Source: JBHJGS01 sp050331575 (GTDB lineage Bacteria > Pseudomonadota > Alphaproteobacteria > Sphingomonadales > Rhodothalassiaceae). From it: DNA of 64,000 bases. The position numbers and the translations under genes are program-made. The notes under the pieces were generated by a model. That model saw nothing but the letters and a program-made list of their open reading frames with translations, was not told the origin of the DNA and ran no database searches. The DNA lies in the NCBI GenBank assembly GCA_050331575.1, contig JBHJGS010000036.1, forward strand, positions 12,233-76,232, in the 5' to 3' direction. Positions 32,325 to 40,565 of this stretch are shown piece by piece; the first letter of the stretch is position 1; every line of letters starts with the position of its first letter.

Positions 32325-33274
32325 GACAGCACCACGTCGCCGGTCGGCAGATAGACCTCACCATCAAGAGTGATCGGCTCCCGGCCCTTGATGACCATGC
32401 GGTGGGCGCTTGTCACGCAGGCGGCACTGGCAGGCAGACTGTCGAACCGCCCGCAGATAAGCGCCAGGGTGGCAGACGCCAGCGCGCGCGGGCTCTGCCG
32501 CACCGCCGACAGACGAAAGCCGGCGGCCGCGGCGGGGCCGAACGGACTGAGACCGAACAGCAAGCGTTCCAGCCCGGTTGCCAACACCAGGGCAAACCGG
32601 CCCGCTTCGGCGCGTTCGCCGGGAATGATCAAGGCCATTCGGTCCGAGCGGAGCGGTGAGCGTGCCGGCGCACGCAGCGAGGCCAGGATCAGCACCAGGA
32701 TAGCCAATGCATTCGCCAAACTGCTCGGCAATCGCCGCCTATAGAAAGTGCGGCGGCACCACAGCATGCCGCGCACGATGCCGGCGCTGCCGAAAAACAG
32801 GCCCAAGCGCCGATCCTCACCCCAGCGCAAATCGATCAGCCGGCGCGGCACCAAATGCGCCTCCAGCAGACCCTTATCATTCAACGCCGCCAAGCGGCGC
32901 AGCATTGCGGCGCGATCCCGCCGACTGCCCAGATCCGCCGCGATCATGTTGGTTTTGCCGCCGGACAAGATGGCGATCGGCGGCACGCGATCGAATGGGC
33001 GGCCCAGGACCAGGTCGGTCAGCACGGTTTGAACCGTCCCATCGCCGCCATTGATTACCAAAAGCGCCACGCGGGCTTGCGCCAAGCGCTCCAATGCTGC
33101 GGGAATTGAGGCGGCGTCCTCAACGATTTCATGAATGAAGCGGGGATCGTTTAGGGTCACGGCTTGGATAGGCTCGACGCCGCGTGCGTTGCGGCTGGCA
33201 GCCCGGTTGGTCAAAACGCCGATGCGGCGGGGTGGCTGGATCGCTCGATCAGGCGATGGCTGGACCTGTAACAT
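32291..33274 (-). CDS. cpgB: Diacylglycerol/ceramide kinase-like lipid kinase
   Basis: 327 residues. Seen: RRIGVLTNRAASRNARGVEP, the nucleotide loop LLVINGGDGTVQTVLTDL with the GGDGT signature, and IAILSGGKTNMIAADLG (the GGTxN-like motif, here GGKTN). These mark the DAGK catalytic family. Sitting beside spt, it fits the Caulobacter ceramide kinase CpgB, which phosphorylates ceramide on the way to anionic sphingolipids; symbol given by family and position. The ATG at 33274 is used; an earlier start at 33319 is possible. Coupled with the nucleotidyltransferase-like gene. Confidence 0.83.
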   Translation of the reverse strand: MLQVQPSPDRAIQPPRRIGVLTNRAASRNARGVEPIQAVTLNDPRFIHEIVEDAASIPAALERLAQARVALLVINGGDGTVQTVLTDLVLGRPFDRVPPIAILSGGKTNMIAADLGSRRDRAAMLRRLAALNDKGLLEAHLVPRRLIDLRWGEDRRLGLFFGSAGIVRGMLWCRRTFYRRRLPSSLANALAILVLILASLRAPARSPLRSDRMALIIPGERAEAGRFALVLATGLERLLFGLSPFGPAAAAGFRLSAVRQSPRALASATLALICGRFDSLPASAACVTSAHRMVIKGREPITLDGEVYLPTGDVVLSCGPTLRFVAL

Positions 33275-33423
33275 CGACGGTGTCACACCTCGTGCTGAAA
33301 GATCCGCGCGGCACCCCAAACCCTCGGCCGAACGCCGCCGGCCGCGCGAAGGTCATGATTTTGTCACAGTATCGGTTCCGTCAACCCGGCCACGCAACCG
33401 AGACCTTCCAGAAAAAGCACGGC

Positions 33424-34875
33424 ATGGCCCAAAGTCCAAGACGATCCGAGCGTGCCGACCTGTTTCGTGCCGACCTGTTTCGCGCTGGCTGGCCCAAAGC
33501 GCTGGCCGGCCGGCTCGGCGCCGGGGTTGAGGCGGTGAGCCTGCCCGTCTTGATTTGGCTTTATGGTCCGACCCTGTTCGGCCTGTATGCCGCGGCGTGG
33601 GCGGCGGTGCGGCTGGCATCGGTGATCTGCGAAGCCGGTGCGGGTCCGGCGCTGCAGCGTTTCGGCGGGCTGCAACCGGCCGCCGTGCGTCGGGCCATGA
33701 CCAGCCGCGCCCTCAGCCTGGCCCTGCCGCTGTGCCTTGGCGTGGTCATCCTTACAGCGATCGCCGGGCCGGCCGTGATTGCCCTGCTGCCGCAGGCCGG
33801 GCTGACGCCGGACCAGCATCGCCGGCTTATGGCCCTGGCGCTGGTCTGGTTGCCTTTGTGGACGGCGCTGGAGATCGTCACGGCGGCCCTGCGGGCCGGC
33901 GGTGGCTTCGGGCCGGAGCTGCGCGTGCGGCTGCTCTACGAGCAAGGCAGCCGCCTGGCCGGAGCGATTGGCTTATGGGCGCTGGGCTGGACGGTCGCAG
34001 GGCTGTTTCTAGCGCCGATCGTGTCGATCAGCGTGGCTCTGGCCTTGGCGTTGCGGCCGCTGCTGGCCGCTGAGCCTGCGGCCGCCCCTGCCCCGGGACT
34101 GCGCCGGTTCGGGCTGGTGATGATGCCGGCGGTGGTGATCCGTCGGCTGATCAGCGAGGCGCCGGTCCTGATCCTGGGCGTCGTCAGCGGCGCGGTGGCG
34201 GCCGGACTGTTCGTGCTGGCCCGCAAGCTGGCCAGCGCGGTGCAGCTGCTGACCCGATCCTCCGACCATGTGGTGGCCCCTCTGGCGGCCGGGCAACCGG
34301 CCGAGGCGCAGGCGGCCCTGGGGCGGCAGGCCCTGAGCCGGGCGCTATGCTATGGCCCGCCCCTGGCAGCCGTGCTGCTGGGGCTGGCACCGGTCATCTT
34401 GCCCCGGCTGGACCCGGCCTATGCCGGCGGCACCCTGGTCGTCGCCGTGCTGGTCCTGGCGCGCCTGGCTGAAGCGCTGACCGGGCCAGCCCTGGCCCTG
34501 GTTGAGGTGGCCGGGCGGCCGCGCCAACCGCTGCTCCTGGCGCTAGCCGCCTTGGCGGTGCTGTTGCTGCTGAGCGGCCTGCTGATCCCGCCCCTGGGCG
34601 CGCTGGGCGCGGCGATGGCCAGCCTGGCCGCGGGGGTGAGCGCACCGCTGCTGGCTTTGGGCCTGTTGCCATACCCGCTGCACCAACGTGGCTTTGTGCG
34701 GGCGCTGGCGCCGCGGCTGATAGGCTTGGCGGCTTTGGCGGCCATGGGCTGGACGCTGGCGGAGCCGATGCCGCTGGTGGCCGCGACCGCTGTGCTGATT
34801 TTGGGCGGCGGCTGGGCATTGATTGCCGCGCGCCAGCGCTTATCTTGCAGTGCACAAACTGTCACAGGGGCTTGA
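33424..34875 (+). CDS. Polysaccharide/lipid flippase-like membrane protein (MOP superfamily)
   Basis: 483 residues with about 12 to 14 hydrophobic helices and the pattern of polysaccharide-export/MATE-like flippases: WPKALAGRLGAGVEAVSLPV near the start, ALRAGGGFGPELRVRLLYEQ in the middle and paired helices throughout. Probably moves a lipid or lipid-linked sugar across the inner membrane; in this locus a sphingolipid role is plausible. The start is uncertain: ATG 33424 is chosen, ATG 33355 or earlier is possible. A perfect 15-base tandem repeat (33451-33480) near the start gives RADLF twice. Confidence 0.78.
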   Translation: MAQSPRRSERADLFRADLFRAGWPKALAGRLGAGVEAVSLPVLIWLYGPTLFGLYAAAWAAVRLASVICEAGAGPALQRFGGLQPAAVRRAMTSRALSLALPLCLGVVILTAIAGPAVIALLPQAGLTPDQHRRLMALALVWLPLWTALEIVTAALRAGGGFGPELRVRLLYEQGSRLAGAIGLWALGWTVAGLFLAPIVSISVALALALRPLLAAEPAAAPAPGLRRFGLVMMPAVVIRRLISEAPVLILGVVSGAVAAGLFVLARKLASAVQLLTRSSDHVVAPLAAGQPAEAQAALGRQALSRALCYGPPLAAVLLGLAPVILPRLDPAYAGGTLVVAVLVLARLAEALTGPALALVEVAGRPRQPLLLALAALAVLLLLSGLLIPPLGALGAAMASLAAGVSAPLLALGLLPYPLHQRGFVRALAPRLIGLAALAAMGWTLAEPMPLVAATAVLILGGGWALIAARQRLSCSAQTVTGA

Positions 34876-34965
34876 GAGCCGCCCCGGATTGCTTGTCAGC
34901 CCCCGATGCAACGCTTATGCGGGGCAAGACGTAAAATGACAGACGAGAAAAGAGAGGCGCGCCCT

Positions 34966-35730
34966 ATGTCCGTGTTCGCCCGGCGAGATTTCTGGACCAA
35001 GCAGACGCATTATCTGGACCGGATGGGTTTCAAGGAGTTGATCCCGGCTTTCTTCCAGCATTACACCATCCAAACCTATCTGGCCCTGGCGGTTTTGAGC
35101 GTTTCCCTGGCCGCTTGGGCAGGCGTGGCCTTGCTGGCGCAGATCGGCATCATCGCCGCCGTGCTGATCGTCTATCCGCTGGTCTGGTATATCCTGCATC
35201 GCTTCGTCCTGCACGGAACCTGGATGTTCAAGATCAAGTCCATGGCGTCCTTGTGGAAGCGCGTCCATTATGACCACCACCAGGATCCGCACAATCTGGA
35301 GGTGCTGTTCGGCGCGCTCTATACCACCCTGCCGACCATCGCCGCGGTGACGCTGCCGATCGGTTGGCTGTTCGCCGGCTGGCCGGGCGCGGCTTATGCT
35401 TTCGGTGCCGGCATGGTGTTTACCGTGTTCAACGAATTCGTCCACTGCGTTCAGCATTTGTCGATCAAGCCGAAGAACCGCTTCTTGAAGGCCATGAAGC
35501 AGCGTCACATGGCGCACCACTTCCACCACGAGAAGGGCAATTACGGCATCACCGACTTCACCTGGGACCGGCTGTTCGGCACCTTTTACCGGCGCGAAGA
35601 CCGCCCGCACAAAAGCCGCACGGTGTTTAATCTGGGCTATGACCGGGAGATGGCGGCGCGCTATCCCTGGGTGGCGGAGCTGTCCGGCGGCGTGGGTGAG
35701 GGCCATCCGCGCGACCGTCGGCCGAGCTGA
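34966..35730 (+). CDS. Fatty acid hydroxylase / sterol desaturase family protein
   Basis: 254 residues, membrane di-iron enzyme. Seen: four histidine clusters, HRFVLH, HYDHH in RVHYDHHQDPHNLE, HCVQH and MAHHFHHEKGNYG, plus helices around residues 35-75 and 125-165. This is the FA_hydroxylase pattern; in a sphingolipid locus it may hydroxylate the acyl or long-chain base. The ATG at 34966 follows AGAGAGG by eight bases; an ATG at 34936 would add ten residues. Five bases separate its stop from the ceramide synthase gene. Confidence 0.88.
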   Translation: MSVFARRDFWTKQTHYLDRMGFKELIPAFFQHYTIQTYLALAVLSVSLAAWAGVALLAQIGIIAAVLIVYPLVWYILHRFVLHGTWMFKIKSMASLWKRVHYDHHQDPHNLEVLFGALYTTLPTIAAVTLPIGWLFAGWPGAAYAFGAGMVFTVFNEFVHCVQHLSIKPKNRFLKAMKQRHMAHHFHHEKGNYGITDFTWDRLFGTFYRREDRPHKSRTVFNLGYDREMAARYPWVAELSGGVGEGHPRDRRPS

Positions 35731-35735
35731 CCGCC

Positions 35736-36878
35736 GTGGCCGCCGACCTGGCGGTTCGACCGGTCACAAACCGGTCGGACCTGTGGGCGTTTCTGGACCT
35801 GCCGTTTCGCCTCTATGCCGATGATGGCAACTGGATCGCGCCGCTCTACCGTGAACGCTATGACGCGCTGAACCCGCGCAAAAACCCCTATTTCGAGCAT
35901 GCCGAGGTGCAACTGTGGCTGGCCGAGCGCGACGGCCGGCCGGTCGGCCGACTATCGACCCAGATCGATCGGCTGGCGCGCGAACGCATCGATCCGGGTT
36001 TGGGCCATTTCGGGTTGTTTGAATGCGACGACGACGAGGCGGTCGTCAGCGCCTTGTTCGAGACCGGCGAGGCCTGGCTGCGCGAACGCGGCACCACCGC
36101 GGTGACCGGGCCGTTCAATCTGTCGATCAACGAGGAATGCGGCCTGCTGGTTGACGGCTTTGACACTCCGCCCTTCATCATGATGCCGCATGGCCGACCG
36201 GCCTATGATCGGCTGGTCACCGCCCAGGGCTATGCCAAGGCGCGCGACCTTTATGCCCTCGACCTGGACTTGGCACCGGGTTTCGGCCCGCGTATCCGCC
36301 GCATCGTGGCAGCAGCCAAGCGCAATCCGCGCATCCGCAGCCGCCAGGTGGATCTGGCGCGGCTGGAGGAGGATGTGCGGATCATCTTCGACATCTTCAA
36401 CGATGCCTGGTCGGACAATTGGGGCTTCGTGCCGATGACCGACAAGGAATTGGCTCATGCCGCCAGCCAATTGCGCCCGCTGATCGCGCCCTATCGCTGC
36501 CAGATCTGCTATTATGATGATGAGCCGGCCGCCTTCATGCTGGCCATCCCCGATCTCAACCATGCAATTCGGGATTTGCGCGGGCGGCTGCTGCCTTTGG
36601 GCTGGGCCAAGCTGGCCTATCGCTTGTTGCTGAAGGGTCCGACACAGGTGCGCGTGCCGCTGATGGGCGTGCGCAAACGCTTTCGCGGCACGCCGGCCTC
36701 TGCTGCCATGGCGCTGATGCTGATCACCGACATCCGTGATGACTGCTGGGCCAACGGCATCCGACGCGGCGAACTGGGCTGGCTGCTGGAGGACAATCAC
36801 GGCATCCATAATCTTTTGGCGCCGCTGGGAGCTGACCGCTACAAGACCTATCGTCTCTATCATAAGGCGCTTGGCTGA
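35736..36878 (+). CDS. bcerS: GNAT-fold bacterial ceramide synthase-like N-acyltransferase
   Basis: 380 residues starting at GTG. Seen: RPVTNRSDLWAFLDLPFRLY, YRERYDALNPRKNPYFEHAE, VTGPFNLSINEECGLLVDGF and PPFIMMPHGRPAYDRLV, then ELGWLLEDNHGIHNLL near the end. This long GNAT-like family sits beside spt in many bacteria; the Caulobacter member was shown to acylate the sphinganine precursor (bCerS), which is independent of eukaryotic ceramide synthases. The assignment combines family pattern with locus. It closes the plus-strand part of the locus; a strong hairpin follows 13 bases later. Confidence 0.86.
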   Translation: MAADLAVRPVTNRSDLWAFLDLPFRLYADDGNWIAPLYRERYDALNPRKNPYFEHAEVQLWLAERDGRPVGRLSTQIDRLARERIDPGLGHFGLFECDDDEAVVSALFETGEAWLRERGTTAVTGPFNLSINEECGLLVDGFDTPPFIMMPHGRPAYDRLVTAQGYAKARDLYALDLDLAPGFGPRIRRIVAAAKRNPRIRSRQVDLARLEEDVRIIFDIFNDAWSDNWGFVPMTDKELAHAASQLRPLIAPYRCQICYYDDEPAAFMLAIPDLNHAIRDLRGRLLPLGWAKLAYRLLLKGPTQVRVPLMGVRKRFRGTPASAAMALMLITDIRDDCWANGIRRGELGWLLEDNHGIHNLLAPLGADRYKTYRLYHKALG

Positions 36879-36890
36879 GCGCATGAAAAC

Positions 36891-36917
36891 GGCGCCATCG
36901 GGGGGCCCGATGGCGCC
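36891..36917. terminator. Strong hairpin between bcerS and dksA
   Basis: GGCGCCATCGGG (36891-36902) pairs perfectly with CCCGATGGCGCC (36906-36917) over a three-base loop, 12 pairs. It lies between the convergent ends of bcerS (+) and dksA (-) and can serve both. Only a short AT patch (TGAATTTCG) follows, so termination may not be purely T-tract driven. Confidence 0.75.
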
Positions 36918-36966
36918 TGAATTTCGCCCCTCCCCAGAGACGCGACCAAGCCGGCCTGAGGGCGGA

Positions 36967-37383
36967 TCAGTCGTCGCGGTAGATCTTTTCCATGCGCTCG
37001 TGGCGCTCTTGGGCTTCCACCGTCATGGTGGCGATGGGCCGAGCATCCAGACGCTCCAGGGAGATCGGCTCACCGGTGATTTCGCAATAGCCATATTCGC
37101 CTTCATCGATTCGGCGCAACGCCGCGTCGATCTTCGCGACCAGCTTGCGCTGCCGGTCGCGCGTGCGCAATTCCACAGACCAGTCGGTCTCTGACGACGC
37201 CCGGTCTGCCAGATCTGCTTCCTTCAGCCCCTCTCTTTGAAGATGCGACAAGGTTTCGCGCGATTCTCGCAAGATCTGCTCCTTCCATTCCAGCAGCTTG
37301 CGGCGGAAATACTCCACCTGTCGCGCACTCATGAATTCTTCGTCCGGCGCAGGACGATAGTCACTCGGCAACTCAATGGCCAT
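36967..37383 (-). CDS. dksA: DksA/TraR family transcription regulator
   Basis: 138 residues. Binds in the RNA polymerase secondary channel and works with ppGpp. Seen: MSARQVEYFRRKLLEWKEQI starting the coiled coil, DLADRASSETDW, with acidic coiled-coil tip residues (DRAS), and YGYCEITGEPISLERLDARP followed by MTVEAQERHERME. Only one cysteine remains of the four of the zinc finger; the fold is presumably kept without zinc, as in some alphaproteobacterial and cysteine-poor DksA proteins. The ATG at 37383 with GGAGAG upstream is chosen over 37458. Confidence 0.92.
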   Translation of the reverse strand: MAIELPSDYRPAPDEEFMSARQVEYFRRKLLEWKEQILRESRETLSHLQREGLKEADLADRASSETDWSVELRTRDRQRKLVAKIDAALRRIDEGEYGYCEITGEPISLERLDARPIATMTVEAQERHERMEKIYRDD

Positions 37384-37802
37384 AACGCTCTCCGCCCGAT
37401 TGACACGATAATGCCAGCCTCGGACGCCCAACCGCGCCAGGCGCGCACGGGCGCCCACGGACCGCCCTCCCTCAGATCTCCCGGGCAGGCCGCGCGCGCC
37501 TTATAGTGCGTGCTCTCCCGCACAGCAAGTCCTAACAATTCTGCTAAACAGCTGTAACGGAAACCTTTTGTCGTTAAGGGGGATTTGGTGTCACAGCGTC
37601 CTTGTTCCGGCGGTCCGGCGCCGGCCAGGGAGCGCTCTGGGCGTGCTCTGGGCGTGCTCTGGGCGTGCGCCGGGACCGCTCCGGACGCACTCTGGGCGCG
37701 TCTGCACAAACGGGTTCGAAACAGTCCTATCCTTGTGGGACTGGGCGTGTGACTGGGGGTGGGACTGGGTGCTGCCTCCACAGCGCCATGACCGCGGCGT
37801 CT
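37384..37802. other. Gap upstream of dksA with short tandem repeats
   Basis: 419 bases with no supported gene. It holds the dksA promoter on the minus strand. Three perfect 11-base units TCTGGGCGTGC lie at 37636-37668, with a degenerate fourth near 37691; two GTGGGACTGGG units lie near 37735 and 37759. The T-rich patch CCTTTTGTCG near 37565 is the only AT-rich part. Confidence 0.5.
37636..37668. repeat. Three tandem 11-bp units
   Basis: TCTGGGCGTGC is repeated three times without change at 37636, 37647 and 37658. It lies in the noncoding gap between dksA and fliX. A length not divisible by three and no open gene suggest it is not coding. Confidence 0.85.
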
Positions 37803-38228
37803 TCAGATCCGGGACAATTTGGCCAGTTCGACCTCGGCGCGCAATTCGATCTCGTCGAGGATACCGGCCAGGCGCGGATCCAAAAAGCTATCGCGACGCT
37901 GCCGCGCCATATGCGCCAAGCGTTCCAACCGATCCTTCGGGATCGCGCCCATCAACAAGCCGACGCGAACCTCTTCCAATAGATCCAGCAGGTCCCTGGC
38001 ATGGGACAGCGCCCGCTTTCGCGCCTGTGAGTCATCGCGGCCGGCTTCCTGCACCGCCAGAAGGGCGTCCACGGAGGCGACCGGGCCGGTCCGGCCCAAT
38101 GGCGCGGCCGCCTCAGCACCTTGGCCTTCTTGCACCTCAGGCGCGAAACCGCCGCCCTCGGCAGACCCGCGGCCGGACTTTTTGACCGATGAGGACGGCC
38201 CGGAGCCGCTCGTACGCTGCACTTTCAT
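37803..38228 (-). CDS. fliX: Flagellar assembly regulator FliX
   Basis: 141 residues. In Caulobacter FliX binds the sigma-54 activator FlbD and links class II flagellar assembly to class III/IV gene expression. Seen: an N-terminal Ser/Gly-rich part, PVASVDALLAVQEAG, RALSHARDLLDLLEEVRVGL, LLMGAIPKDRLERLAHMARQ and the end LAGILDEIELRAEVELAKL, the FliX signature. It is divergent from flgI, exactly as in Caulobacter. The ATG at 38228 is chosen; upstream frame to 38285 shows no resemblance. Confidence 0.9.
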   Translation of the reverse strand: MKVQRTSGSGPSSSVKKSGRGSAEGGGFAPEVQEGQGAEAAAPLGRTGPVASVDALLAVQEAGRDDSQARKRALSHARDLLDLLEEVRVGLLMGAIPKDRLERLAHMARQRRDSFLDPRLAGILDEIELRAEVELAKLSRI

Positions 38229-38258
38229 GCTGTTGAGTCTACGCGTCGGAGGAAAACT

Positions 38259-38264
38259 CGGCAA
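38259..38264 (+). promoter_or_regulatory. CGGCAA motif upstream of flgI, candidate FlbD site
   Basis: CTCGGCAAGCC places a CGGCAA core about 104 bp upstream of the flgI sigma-54 box. The same core recurs near three of the flagellin promoters. By analogy with Caulobacter ftr enhancers it may bind FlbD; the match is by eye. Confidence 0.4.
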
Positions 38265-38367
38265 GCCCCTCACCGCGAAGGGCAAATTCGACCGGGTACG
38301 GGCCGCCCCGAGCCGGCCCCGAACCGGCCCCGAGCCGGCTGAACCGCGCGAACCGGTCCTGCGGCGC

Positions 38368-38384
38368 TTGGCACGATCCTCGCA
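38368..38384 (+). promoter_or_regulatory. Sigma-54 promoter of flgI
   Basis: TTGGCACGATCCTCGCA: GG at 38370-38371 and GC at 38382-38383 with exactly ten bases between, and a near-perfect TGGCAC -24 box. The transcript should begin near 38395, which would leave only about five leader bases before the ATG at 38400 but about 41 before the ATG at 38436, so the latter is favoured as the flgI start. Confidence 0.85.
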
Positions 38385-38435
38385 TGGCGGTCAGGCGAGA
38401 TGTTCGCACTCCATTACCAGAAGGCCGCAGACGCG

Positions 38436-39581
38436 ATGCGATCCGACTTGAAACGTTCAAAGCGCCTGATCCTGTCCGCCCTGGGCATATTGTGTTTCAT
38501 AACGGGCATGACCGTGCCCGCAGACGCAGCCCAGACGCGCATCAAAGACATAGTTGATGTGGAAGGGGTGCGGGAGAACCCGCTGGTCGGCTACGGCCTG
38601 GTAACGGGCCTGGACGGCACCGGCGACCGCTTGATCAACGTGCCCTTCACTCAGCAGGTGCTGACGGCCATGTTGGAGCGGCTGGGCACGAACATCCGCG
38701 ACTTTCAGGGCCAGATCAATCTGGGCAATATCGCGGCGGTGATGGTCACCGCGGAATTGCCGCCGTTCGCGCGGCCGGGCAGCCGCATCGACGTCACCGT
38801 CTCCTCGTTGGGCGACGCCAATTCCCTGCGCGGCGGCGTGCTCTTGGCCACGCCGCTGATGGCTGCTGATGGCGAAGTTTATGCGGTGGCGCAAGGATCG
38901 GTGGCCGTGGCCGGCTTCACAGCGCGTGGGGCCGCCACCCAGATCACCCAGGGCGTCCCGACGTCCGGCCGGATCGCCAGCGGCGGCATCGTCGAGCGCG
39001 AGGTGCCGTTCCAGTTCGACGAGCTGGTGGGGGTCAAGTTGGCGCTCAAGAACCCCGACTTTACAACGGCCAAGCGGATCGAGATGGCGATCAACGAGCA
39101 TTTCCAAGGGGCGGTTGCTCAGGCCAAGGATCCCGGTACGGTGCAGCTCTATCGGCCCGCCGGTTATCCGCTGAGCCTTCTGGAAATGGTCGTAGCGGTG
39201 GAGCCATTGGTGGTGCAGACCGACCAGCCCGCCCGCGTGGTCATCAATGAGAAAGCCGGGATCATCGTGATGGGCTCGGACGTGCGTGTCTCCACGGTGG
39301 CGATCGCGCAGGGCAATCTGACCATCCGCATCACCGAAACCCCGGTTGCCTCGCAGCCGGCACCTTTTGCCGATCAAGGGGAAACGGTGGTGCTACCGCG
39401 GACCGACATTGAGGTTGATGACCAATCGGAAAACCGGCTGGCCGTGGTGGAAAGCGGCGTGTCCCTCCAGCAATTGGTGGACAGCTTGAATGCCCTTGGG
39501 GTTGGCCCGCTGGACATGATCTCGATCTTGCAGGCGATCAAGTCCGCCGGGGCACTGGAAGCGGAGATCGTGGTTCAATGA
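38436..39581 (+). CDS. flgI: Flagellar P-ring protein FlgI
   Basis: 381 residues, secreted to the periplasm, forms the P ring around the flagellar rod in the peptidoglycan. Seen: a signal peptide (basic RSDLKRSKR, then LILSALGILCFITGMTVPADA), RIKDIVDVEGVRENPLVGYG, LVTGLDGTGDR, TAMLERLGTNI, VMVTAELPPFARPGSRIDV and the end GPLDMISILQAIKSAGAL. The start at 38436 is preferred over the ATG at 38400 because of the sigma-54 promoter position and the better signal peptide. Its stop overlaps the next ATG by four bases. Confidence 0.96.
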   Translation: MRSDLKRSKRLILSALGILCFITGMTVPADAAQTRIKDIVDVEGVRENPLVGYGLVTGLDGTGDRLINVPFTQQVLTAMLERLGTNIRDFQGQINLGNIAAVMVTAELPPFARPGSRIDVTVSSLGDANSLRGGVLLATPLMAADGEVYAVAQGSVAVAGFTARGAATQITQGVPTSGRIASGGIVEREVPFQFDELVGVKLALKNPDFTTAKRIEMAINEHFQGAVAQAKDPGTVQLYRPAGYPLSLLEMVVAVEPLVVQTDQPARVVINEKAGIIVMGSDVRVSTVAIAQGNLTIRITETPVASQPAPFADQGETVVLPRTDIEVDDQSENRLAVVESGVSLQQLVDSLNALGVGPLDMISILQAIKSAGALEAEIVVQ

Positions 39582-39916
39582 TGGAAGCGATGACAATGCC
39601 GGCGGGCGGCGTGGCCATGGCCGGCCTGGAGCGCGGCGAAGCGCAATTGGAGCGCAGCCGTCTGACACTGCAAGGCGCGCAGGACAAGGACAGCCTGCGC
39701 CGGGCCGCAGAAGAGTTTGAGGGTCTGGTCCTGGGCCAGATGCTGGCCCCGATCGTCAACACGGTGCCGACCGATGGTGTGATGGGCGGGGGCCATGCGG
39801 AGACGGTGTATCGCTCCTTCCTCGTCGATGAGATCGGCAAGGCCGTTTCGCGCGCCGGCGGTGTCGGCATTGCCGATATGGTCTATGAACAATTCATCAG
39901 CATGCAGGAGAGGTAA
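39578..39916 (+). CDS. Rod-binding protein, FlgJ N-domain (CheL)
   Basis: 112 residues, the FlgJ N-terminal rod-capping domain alone, without the muramidase domain. Seen: DSLRRAAEEFEGLVLGQMLA and GHAETVYRSFLVDEIGKAVS with GVGIADMVYEQF at the end. In Caulobacter the same gene (called cheL) follows flgI. It probably helps rod assembly through the cell wall; a separate glycosidase would be needed. The ATG overlaps the flgI stop (ATGA). Confidence 0.9.
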   Translation: MMEAMTMPAGGVAMAGLERGEAQLERSRLTLQGAQDKDSLRRAAEEFEGLVLGQMLAPIVNTVPTDGVMGGGHAETVYRSFLVDEIGKAVSRAGGVGIADMVYEQFISMQER

Positions 39917-39923
39917 TCAGGCC

Positions 39924-40415
39924 ATGAGCGAGGTGTCTGCGCGTAAGCTGGACGAAATCGCCGCGCCACCGGGTCTGCCCGGTCCGGTGCAATCCTTCGT
40001 TAAGATCACCCGGCAGTTGGCGGGGCTATTGGAGCGCGAAACCGAACTGCTGCAGACCAAGCGCCCGAAAGAGGCGCAGGCGCTGCACGGAGAAAAGGCC
40101 CGGCTGACGGCGGAATATCGAAAGCTGCTGAGCATTCTGCGCATCAACGAAGGGCGATTGCTGGGCGATGTGCAAAGCGCGGCGCGCACATATCTGAAGC
40201 GGGTGACCGAGGCATTCCGGGAAGTGCTGGCCGCGCATGCCCGGCTGGTGATGCGGCTGCGCTATGTCTGTGAAGGCATTGTCAACGCCATCGGCGAAGA
40301 GGCTGCCAAACAAAATCAGCAGACGGTGACCCATTACGGCCGGGATGCGCGCTTGCATAACGGCTATGGCCGCAGCGCCCCGGCCCGCAGCTTGTCCATC
40401 GACGCCCGGATCTAA
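39924..40415 (+). CDS. flbY: Flagellar protein FlbY / FlgN-like
   Basis: 163 residues, mostly helical. Seen: PVQSFVKITRQLAGLLERET, ELLQTKRPKEAQALHGEKAR and a C-terminal part with VTHYGRDARLHNGYG. Its place after flgI and the rod-binding gene, and its helical FlgN-like pattern, match Caulobacter flbY. FlgN-type proteins are export chaperones for hook-filament junction proteins; that role is inferred. Seven bases separate it from the previous stop. Confidence 0.78.
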   Translation: MSEVSARKLDEIAAPPGLPGPVQSFVKITRQLAGLLERETELLQTKRPKEAQALHGEKARLTAEYRKLLSILRINEGRLLGDVQSAARTYLKRVTEAFREVLAAHARLVMRLRYVCEGIVNAIGEEAAKQNQQTVTHYGRDARLHNGYGRSAPARSLSIDARI

Positions 40416-40440
40416 CGGCGCCCTCACCCAGCCACACCCA

Positions 40441-40472
40441 GCGCCCGGCGGCAGGCAAAGCCCGTCGGGCGC
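40441..40472 (+). terminator. Candidate terminator of the flgI operon
   Basis: GCGCCCGGCGG (40441-40451) pairs with CCGTCGGGCGC (40462-40472), 11 pairs with one G-T, loop of ten. It lies 25 bases past the flbY stop. No T run follows, so it may need Rho or act as an RNA 3' end protector. Confidence 0.5.
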
Positions 40473-40565
40473 CTTGGTGCAACGGGCGACCGGTTCGCTT
40501 ACGCCCGATCACGGATCTGTCGATGAATCTTTGCCATGGCGGCGGGCCGCTCCGGACGGTCAGCT

